A DNA stretch of 64,000 bases from Symbiodinium kawagutii. Its lineage: Eukaryota; Sar; Dinophyceae; Suessiales; Symbiodiniaceae. Position numbers and translations under genes: made by a program. Of the stretch, positions 56,500 to 64,000 are shown piece after piece. The DNA lies in contig VSDK01006288.1 of the NCBI GenBank assembly GCA_009767595.1, positions 168,447 to 232,446 on the forward strand. The letters are read 5' to 3'. Numbering within the stretch: the first letter of the stretch is position 1; the number at the start of each line of letters is the position of its first letter. The notes under the pieces were generated by a model. That model worked only from the letters and a program-made list of their open reading frames with translations. It had not been told where the DNA came from and made no database searches.

Positions 56500-56745
56500 A
56501 GCTATACCCAACTGCAGTAGTAACCAACTGGAGTAGTAACCAAACTGGAGCTGTACCAACCAGCTATACTAACCAGCTATACCAGCTATACCTTAGTGTA
56601 GTACTAGCAGCTGGTATATCTATTGCTGATATAACTGTATATCTGCTGGCTACCATATATGGCTATAGGTATACTAACCAGCCATACCAGCTATACCTTA
56701 GTGCAGCACTAACCAGCTATACCTATGGACTATATCCAGTTAGCT
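56500..56745. repeat. ACCAGCTATACC low-complexity tract
   Basis: Degenerate 11-12-bp CCAGCTATA units, with partial self-complementarity (AGCTGGTATA). Confidence 0.75.
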
Positions 56746-56756
56746 ATGGCCCTCCC

Positions 56757-56825
56757 TAGATCGACTCGCCGCTCTCAACTCGGGGGATGGACGCCGACTA
56801 AGCCAGCTGAGCTCGTCACGGGGAT
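56757..56825 (-). CDS. short exon candidate
   Basis: The minus frame reads DPRDELSWLSRRPSPELRAA then SRSR, high GC3. Borders approximate. Confidence 0.4.
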
Positions 56826-57328
56826 CCGTGGTTGATGAGTTGGATGGCTAAACCGTTGGCCCATCACCATGGGCTAAACAAGATCAGTGGTTACCATTGG
56901 TGCTAAACTATGCTAAACCTGAATGTCACAACAAAATGAATCATTAACAAAATCATGAGTTCATAACAAGGTTCCTGTATGCGATCATAACAAAATCATG
57001 AGTTGATGATTCCTGAACGTCAGGTTCATGGTGATCGTTAAGTAATGTTGCTTGGACCCCTGGAGCAACCAACTCATGCTTGATCAATGCTTACTTGATG
57101 GTGCATCCACGGATGGTTGATGGTCCATAGTCGGTAGTTCGTTGTCAATAATATGGTCAATCACGCTAAACAATGATGGTAAGAAATGGTGGTTTCTCAA
57201 AATACAGACCTCCAAAAATGCTGAGTTTTTGACTATAAACGATGAAAAAACAGTCCATAAGCTTCAGTTCATCATGTTTGATCCTAGGTTTTTCACTATA
57301 AATGATGAAACACCAGTTCATACTGTAA

Positions 57329-57421
57329 TGTTGGTTTCTGATGATCGTATCTACCTGTTGGTTTCATGCCTATTTTCATTACTTGCTTGGGGGGGTTACA
57401 CTAATCAGAAACCAACATATT
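57329..57421. repeat. family E element (copy 2)
   Basis: AATGTTGGTTTCTGATGATC to CACTAATCAGAAACCAACAT, the inverted near-copy of 1791-1881. Confidence 0.65.
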
Positions 57422-57559
57422 AGCCATCATTAACCATTGTTTTCCCTTATTATTGTTGGTAAATTCTCCATTAGTTGGTTACTAATCAGAAACCAACATT
57501 AATTGTCAGTTCATCAATCATGTTTCATCATGGCCAGTTGCTTGGAAGGGTCCAACTTG

Positions 57560-57742
57560 GTAGCAGCCTTTCAGCTGTGCCCTAGCGCTCCGCGGGCGCG
57601 GCGCGCCGCTCTCCTCTCCCGGGCTTTCGGAGGCATGGTGCACCAGTTGCCACTTGGACGAATAGGTGGCCGCGTGCCAACAATGCGGCACCTGCCAGGC
57701 GTGGCGCGGCGCAGCCGCAGGGCACCGGGGCCTCATGGTAGG
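57560..57742. CDS. very GC-rich coding island, strand unresolved
   Basis: Plus reads RRAALLSRAFGGMVHQLPLG and ends at CATG|GTAGGT. Minus reads QVPHCWHAATYSSKWQLVHH. Both have GC3 above 70%. Confidence 0.38.
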
Positions 57743-58135
57743 TCTGACTGATGGGTTGATGATCTGGATGAGTTCACTGGGTTCACTGGATCATAAGGGA
57801 AAATGGTTGAGTTCGTGGTGATGATTGGTTGACCTCTTGGATTTCTAGGTCTGGGATTTTCTTTCGACCCGACGAGTGGGTTGATGTCGATGGCCTCATG
57901 GCTGTGAGAGTTCTTTGGTTTAACCACGGATAGCTGGATGTGCAAAGCAACTCGCAGCTATGGGGGTTGCCCATGGGCACCCCCCATTTGCTCGAAGCTA
58001 ACAATTGCTGTGATACACTAAGTTATCGCCCCTCCTGTCTGGTTTAAGCAGGGTGATTCTTAGAGCCACACCCATTCATGTACAACTCCTGCGAGTTCTG
58101 CGCAGTAATATTCTCAGAAAGTCCGCCAAAATCGT

Positions 58136-58233
58136 GGTGGTTTCCAAAATGGGGAACCTCTAAAATGGTTGGTTTACTGTAAGTGATTAACAATGGATGA
58201 TCTGGGGGTACCCCTATTTGGAGAAATACCTAC
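58136..58233. repeat. family A element
   Basis: GGTGGTTTCCAAAATGGGGA to CCCCTATTTGGAGAAATACC. Confidence 0.7.
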
Positions 58234-58591
58234 ATGCGTCCAATCATATTTATCGACAACTGGACAGCCAGAACGAGCAATACGTCCATCCAAACAGAAT
58301 TTAGATGTGCTTCTATGCTTCAACTGGTGGCACTCAATATCCGAAATTGTAAAGCCAATGTTGAATGCAACCAACATCAACCAACAATTTCTTACCTGCG
58401 ATTTCTATCAAACGCCCATAATGCTATACTTTCTGCGGAAATCGCACTGATCATGTTTCATGGTCGAATACCTCTAACGATCGTCTTTGATCTTGAAAAT
58501 TGAGATGTTCGACAAATCGTGATTGACATTCGGTGTACCTGAAGTCTGAACCTCAAGGACATCCCTTGAAGTGTGTTCACTATCCGTTTTG

Positions 58592-58795
58592 GTGGTTTCA
58601 AGTCATAGGGGACCCCAGTTATCATCCAGCTTATGAACTATTTACAGTAAATATAAGCTTTGATGCTCATTAAGCCATTTACAGTTTATCAACGATTTAT
58701 AGTTCATTAACCTTGTATGAGCCAAAATATGCATCAATAAACCCACATAAACCGACCACAACTTTGGGGCTCCCTATGCTAAGAAACACCCATTG
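58592..58795. repeat. family A element, long variant
   Basis: GGTGGTTTCAAGTCATAGGG to CTATGCTAAGAAACACCC, with a roughly 100-bp extension of CCATTTACAGTTTAT-like sequence. Confidence 0.55.
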
Positions 58796-58899
58796 AGTAT
58801 GCCCAAACGCCAACGGCCGCCGACCCCCCGACCCCCCGCCTCCATCAGTGTGGGAGGGTCCGAGGGCCTGGCTCACAATGATTTCATCACTTCTGCCAC

Positions 58900-59390
58900 T
58901 AGAAAACCACAGCGGACACACCAAAAGCCTCGAAAAATGACGGTCATGACGAGAGATATATAGAATGGTTTATGTATGTTTATGTTAATGATCACAAGCA
59001 TTAAAAATGATGGTTGATTTTTGGTTTGATGCTTATGATGCTTATGATGGCTATGATGGTTATGATTATGATGGTCATAAGATGGCCCACAATATACCAA
59101 AAAGCCATTTCTTTCTGGTTTTCTAGTGGTCAACTAGTGGAGAATGATTTTTCTAATGGTGAATAACATGATCAACAAAATGATATACCGAAAAGCATAT
59201 CCTTGGTGTCAAAAAACACTCCTTGGCTCAAAAAAGGCAAAGCTCGAAGCCTTGAAAGCATCCAGACGTTGACTTTGACTTTCATCATCTTTGATCATCT
59301 TTGATCATCTTTGACCAGCCCCCTTGGGATGATCCACCGTTTGACTTTGACCTTCATCATTTGAGATCATCCCAAGGCTTCATGACCAGC
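58900..59390. other. intron-like stretch
   Basis: GATGGCTATGATGGTTATGA words and a TTTGATCATC tandem (59285-59315); no exon. Confidence 0.5.
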
Positions 59391-59399
59391 CCCCAAGGT

Positions 59400-59525
59400 G
59401 CACTCCATCCGCGAGATCTCGCTTTTCGGCGGCACGACCTGCAGACGATCCTCCGCGACACCTCCAAGGAGATTCACTGCTGGAAGCGCGCGGAGACGTG
59501 TTGGTCACGCTATAGGGGCGGCTGG
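59400..59525. CDS. GC-rich exon candidate, strand unresolved
   Basis: Plus reads RHDLQTILRDTSKEIHCWKR then AETCWSRY, at high GC3; minus reads SPRASSSESPWRCRGGSSAG. Plus looks better, which would break the otherwise minus-only pattern. Confidence 0.35.
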
Positions 59526-60014
59526 TTGATGGCAACAATCGTCAGTGGCTCAATGAGGTTTCACAATGGCCGATAGGTGAACAAAAGTGAACAATAATGG
59601 AATTTGGTCAATAGCTGATTAATGATGTTGACGAATGACGAACAGCTGGTGATTAGTTGGTAAACACTTGGTTAATGAATGTTCTTGATGGTTAGCCCCC
59701 ACAAGAACAGCGGGATAATGGTTGACAATGGGTGAAGATCCAGCGGCCAGCTGGATCAAGAACTCGAGCCCTGCGGCCCTGTGCATTGAAATGCCTTATC
59801 GAAAGGGAAGTGATTCTGAGAATTGTTAGTCACTGATAGTCCACATGAATATGATAAATGAATAATTTTATCATAATTTTGATAGTCAGATGATGTTCAA
59901 ATGATTGTTAGGGTGCACGAAGAACGACGGAAATCATTTGAATTTGAAAACTATCGATCCACAAGCATTCCTACATGGCTGGCTGGTCTGATGCCAAAAA
60001 ACTGCTGATTCTAC

Positions 60015-60200
60015 ATTCATCCCCCCATATCCAAAGTCAAACAGCTCCCTCGCGGTTGCTCGTTGGGCGGATCGTCCAATCCTTCCGCCGCTGCTCCCGA
60101 TTGAAGAAACCAACCGACGTTCAGCCACCAAACAGCCGACCCTTCGCCCACAGCACATGGCCGTGCGCTCATCCACCGGTCACGCGGCTTTGTGGCGTGT
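60015..60200 (-). CDS. exon candidate with two plausible minus frames
   Basis: One frame reads RRVGCLVAERRLVSSIGSSG and ATARELFDFGYGG; the other reads RDRWMSARPCAVGEGSAVWW. Both have good GC3, so I cannot choose. Confidence 0.38.
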
Positions 60201-60239
60201 GAATTCGCCAAAACTCAGCGTCGTTGCGCAACCTGAGAA

Positions 60240-61640
60240 GCTGAAAATGCACCAGTTTCGCTTTCCTAAGAAACGTCGGAGGCTATTTGGTTGGTTCTTA
60301 TAATAGTGGTAAGTTTATGACAATACAATTGTCGTTTCCTAAGAAACGTTTGATTACAATAGTGGTACACCAAATTTGGTTTGTTTATGACAATCAATGA
60401 TTGATATTGGACAGTTTAGCGGTTCCCCTGGTCTGAGAAACCCCCATATGAATTGAACCAATAATGGTCACTCTAACCACTTTAATCACCAAATAAATGA
60501 ACATGCTAGTGACGGCTCTGGCTGATAAGTAAACAGGATTTGTTTTATCAACGGCTAGTTGGTGCAGCTAATGATGGTACTCAAACAAGAATAGTTGTTG
60601 ATCAGAGCCCGTTGACGTTGTGAGTAGTCTTTGACTCATGATTGATGTCAGGAGATGATGAACAAAAACAACGAGTTAAAACTCATGACCAACATCCCTT
60701 ACAAGTCAACCCTAATAACTGCAAAGTTGCTAATTCTTGATAGTTACTAACTATGAAGTGGCTAATTTTTGATAGCTAAGTCCTTCAGGATAACTACTAA
60801 TACAGTAAGTGCGGAATAACGATCATTGCAAAGTCTTGGTGATAACCAAGAAGAATGATTGATCCTCACCAAGCATCAGCAACTGTACAACTACAACCTC
60901 TTCATGATCGTCCCCAACGAACAGCAGGAGATGAGAAGCCCAACGATAAGAACAGGGATCAACAAGCCATGGTCGATGGCTAATGTTGGTTCACTACTGA
61001 TTATCCCAAGGAAAATTGATATGCTATGGTTATTGATTGTTGATGATGAACTATGACGATGATTGAGTCGTGATTAACTATACAATAATTCATGATGATA
61101 CACTAGGCTAAACTGTGATGCTTGTCTAACAACCGAGCACAAGGCTGATGGTTAACTAACAATCAACTAATGATCCAATGAATGATTAATGAATGATTAA
61201 TGATAATTAATGATGAACTGATGGGTAATTGTCGGTTACTTGTTGCTTACGTGTTGGTTACTTGATGGCTACTTGATGGCTACGTGATTGATAAATGATG
61301 ATTTTTTGATGAATTTGTGGTTCCTAATGATTAAACGATGAATAAGTTGTGACTAACTAATGATTTATGATGATTCTCACGACAAAATTTATTGTTGGTT
61401 ACTTACTAGTCATGATTAATTAATAATTTAATAGCTCTATTCAACAAACTCACCACTAATTTACGACATATAAATGGTGATGACCTCATGATTACCTGAA
61501 CATCATCATTGATAGTTAGTAATGAACATTGGCTGATGATTACCATCAATAAAAGTGTTACTACTCATGATTCCCATCAATTCCTAATGATTTCCACCAT
61601 GCTGGTCTTATTGCTGGTTATCATCCCTTACCATATTACC
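60240..61640. other. intron-like stretch
   Basis: TTAATGATTAATGAT and ATGGCTACTTG words; a solitary family A right end (GGTCTGAGAAACCCCC) at about 60432; no exon. Confidence 0.5.
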
Positions 61641-61679
61641 AACTATTAACCCCCAATGATTCCTGGCTTTCAACCATTC

Positions 61680-61808
61680 TCAACCACCTATTGCCAACTA
61701 CTACCATATTCCCAACTGTTACCATATAACCAACTGTTACCATATAACCAACTGTCACCATACTACCAACTGTTACCAACTGTTACCAACTGTTGCCAAC
61801 TATTAACC
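61680..61808. repeat. CCAACTGTTACCATATAA tandem tract
   Basis: Eight or so copies of CAACTGTTACCA with variable spacers. A solitary family A end TTTGAGAAACCACCA follows at 61828. Confidence 0.8.
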
Positions 61809-61889
61809 ACCATAGTAACTATGTTGTTTGAGAAACCACCAATGACTCCTTGCTTTATTCATGGTTCACCGCTGATTCCTGGTTTTGTT

Positions 61890-61975
61890 TTCCAGCTGGG
61901 TCTCCCAGCTTCATCCCGCCGCCTCAGAAAAGCCATGGCAACGGTGGAGAAGGGACCAGGGACCCTCCGGGCATG
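61890..61975. CDS. short exon candidate, strand unresolved
   Basis: Plus LGLPASSRRLRKAMATVEKG; minus ARRVPGPFSTVAMAFLRRRD. Confidence 0.3.
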
Positions 61976-62554
61976 AGGAAACCTGTTTTTTGATATGATT
62001 TTTGCGGATTATGTGCAGATTTGTGGGTTTTCTTGAAGTTCTGATTTATGGGTTTTTATGCAGGTTTGTGAGCTATTCAGATGTTTCATACAAATTTGTA
62101 AGTTTGTTCTGAGTTGATCCCATGTCACAAATTTTCAAAAACTGGATGTTTATGTAGCTGGCTTCCCGATCCATTGGCTTCACACGCAAGAAGAAACGGC
62201 AGTCAGCCGCAATGAGAAAACACTTGGGACTTGATTTTGTTCTTGGTTGATGTCCGTCGATTTACATCATAGAGACGTGATAGTTGGTGACCGAAGCAAA
62301 GTCAGAGCCCATTTTGGAGTCGGTTTGTCATCAAGAAAATCAGCCATGACATACCAGCATCAGCAAAATATCAAAAATGTATGTAAACCATCGACACATA
62401 TACCATGTTACACCATCATAGACCGATAAATCAGTGACACTATGAAGCCTCAGCCGAAAAAAAACTCACAACTGAAGAATTCATGGCAAAAACATGGACA
62501 AAAACAACCAACCAACATCAACCAACCTCCACCAACCTTCACCAACCAACCAAC

Positions 62555-62715
62555 CCCATGATGGCCATGGCATCATCCATGGCATCATCCATGTCCCCCC
62601 CCAGCAGGTCCCCCTGAGCTGGGGCCCCCGCCGCGATGAGCACGATGGCCCCGGCGAACAAAATGCAGACCACGGGCACGAGGCCCCAGACGTGCTCGGA
62701 GGTCCCGGCGAACTC
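62555..62715 (-). CDS. membrane-segment exon with an acidic tail
   Basis: TCGTTCCCAG| to ATGGG|GTTGGTT, GC3 about 90%. It reads EFAGTSEHVWGLVPVVCILF, AGAIVLIAAGAPAQG, then a DMDDAMDDAMA tail. The stretch WGLVPVVCILFAGAIVLIAA is a clear single transmembrane helix. Topology and function are unknown. It may be an early exon of the 37-63 kb gene series. Confidence 0.6.
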
Positions 62716-62829
62716 CTGGGAACGACGCAGCGCCCAGCGGAGCGGCAGCGCCCAGCGGAGCGGCCAAGCACGGCCGGGGGTGTGGCCGTTGGAAGGGCGG
62801 GGTATGGAAGGGCGGTAGACCCGGTAGGA

Positions 62830-64000
62830 TTTTTATGAAGTTTGTAGGGGTTATAACCAACCAAATAAGTCTATAACCAACAAAATAGGGCGTTTCATAG
62901 GGGTTACAAGCAACAATCATAGGTTTTTTTGGGGGGTAAGAAGGTTATAGGGGTTGTAAGCTACAAAAAATGATGCGTTTCATAGGGGTTGTAGGGGTCA
63001 GAAGCGACAAAAGAAGGGTTTCACATGGATGGGGGGGTAACCAACAATGATAAAATTTATAGGGGCTATAACCGACAAGAGAAGGGTTTAACATGGTTTG
63101 AATGATCAAGGGTTAGTCAACAATCTTGGGCTTACAGGGTTAAACAAGGGGTTATGACGAACATTCATAGGGATTTGATGGGTATATTTCAGGGGTGTAA
63201 CCAACAAAAAAGGAGGTTATAACCAACAATGTTGGAAGTGTGGTCCAACGATAAGGAGTAACCAGGTCCTATCCAACATTAAACCAGCCATCGTTGGTAA
63301 AAAGAAACATGATTAGGGTAACCAACAATAGCTGTGTGGTTAAATAAATGATAACAATATCATTGTTTACTTGTTGGTAAAAAAGATACCAATAATAGCT
63401 GGCTTACTGTGGTTTACCATTTCTTGTTATTGGTTATGGTGATCAACTGATTTTTCATGGGTTTCACCAACACTAGGGTATTAGGGTATATTGTGGTGTG
63501 CCCTTTTGTCAGGGTCTCCCATACATTGGCATAAACCCCTTCATCTTGATAGCATACCATATATCGTTATAGGGTTTAAAACCAACAAACCACATTCCTG
63601 GGGGTTATCCAACTAAGTCGGGTATAAACTGACAATATAGACCCTATCCATATACATGTATATACATATACAACTAGTAGGTATCCGTGGGAAAAATCAA
63701 CAATGTCGTGTTGATAAGGTGAACCAACTATAAAGTATAGCTTTACATAGGATTTACGGTTGACAAACCCACAGTGTACCCGGTATATATTTAATTATAG
63801 GGTAATTAACCAGCAATCCTATCTAGTTTATAGGGGTTGAATAAGGGGATGGCCAACAACATATGGTTTTATAGGGGTTTAAAGGGTTTATAACCAACAA
63901 TGTTAAATAGCATTGTAATCAAGAATAGGGTCTTACCAACCAGAAAGCGGTTTATAGGGGTTCTAGGGGATGAATATTGACTAACCAACAATGTTGAGTT
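62830..64000. other. intron-like or intergenic stretch
   Basis: TATAGGGGTTATAACCAACAA words recur throughout and AT-rich tracts appear (63650-63700); no coding island. Confidence 0.55.

Noticed and set aside
59215-59240. Possible relic of the dinoflagellate spliced leader (TTGGCTCAAAA)
   Set aside because: Only a partial match, with bases after the key CAAG differing and no adjacent retrocopy.

Overview
The window looks like nuclear DNA of a dinoflagellate or a similarly organised protist. The supporting signs are short GC3-rich coding islands of about 45-180 nt scattered in AT-richer, low-complexity DNA full of short ATGGTTGATAATGG-like words; introns of 1-10 kb; some apparent GC instead of GT splice donors; one strongly supported coding strand (minus); abundant short inverted-repeat elements; and a long 34-residue HEAT-repeat protein of a style common in dinoflagellates and some other microalgae. 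The taxonomic call is an inference: no rRNA, tRNA or organelle gene is present to confirm it.

The only long, intact gene is a minus-strand, uninterrupted HEAT-repeat protein at 21718-25092 (1124 residues, about 31 units of 34 residues, with a 510-bp internal duplication). Most long open frames elsewhere are artefacts of trinucleotide satellites (19.7-20.5, 38.2-39.2, 40.2-42.3 and 49.4-49.8 kb).

The main find comes from joining small minus-strand islands at AG/GT (or AG/GC) borders. In descending coordinate order they spell parts of a CNG/plant-Shaker-type K+ channel: S2 near 31.9 kb, S3 near 28.6 kb, possible S4 and S5 at 27.3 and 26.4 kb, turret at 17.3 kb, pore helix at 16.9 kb, post-filter segment at 16.4 kb, S6 at 15.9 kb, C-linker at 14.8, 13.8, 12.0 and 11.1 kb, and cyclic-nucleotide-binding-domain pieces at 7.2, 6.1, 5.0 and 3.9 kb. 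The four C-linker pieces join with matching phases. The gene would span at least 28 kb in exons of 40-155 nt. The HEAT gene lies between the S5 and turret pieces on the same strand, so it may be nested in a channel intron.

From about 37 to 63 kb a further series of minus-strand exon candidates (many with exact codon phase between splice sites) belongs to one or more genes I cannot name. They include a single-membrane-segment exon at 62.6 kb and a Q/P-rich linker at 44.7 kb. At some islands (8.0, 25.7-26.2, 37.5, 39.4, 45.9, 57.6 and 59.4 kb) both strands read equally well and I leave them unresolved.

Introns and spacers hold at least five families of short non-autonomous inverted-repeat elements, called A-E here. 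Family A (about 100 bp, 21-bp perfect ends in the best copy, about 20 copies) abuts several proposed splice sites, so it is a candidate introner. Minisatellites include exact 87-bp and 106-bp units and an 11-bp unit.
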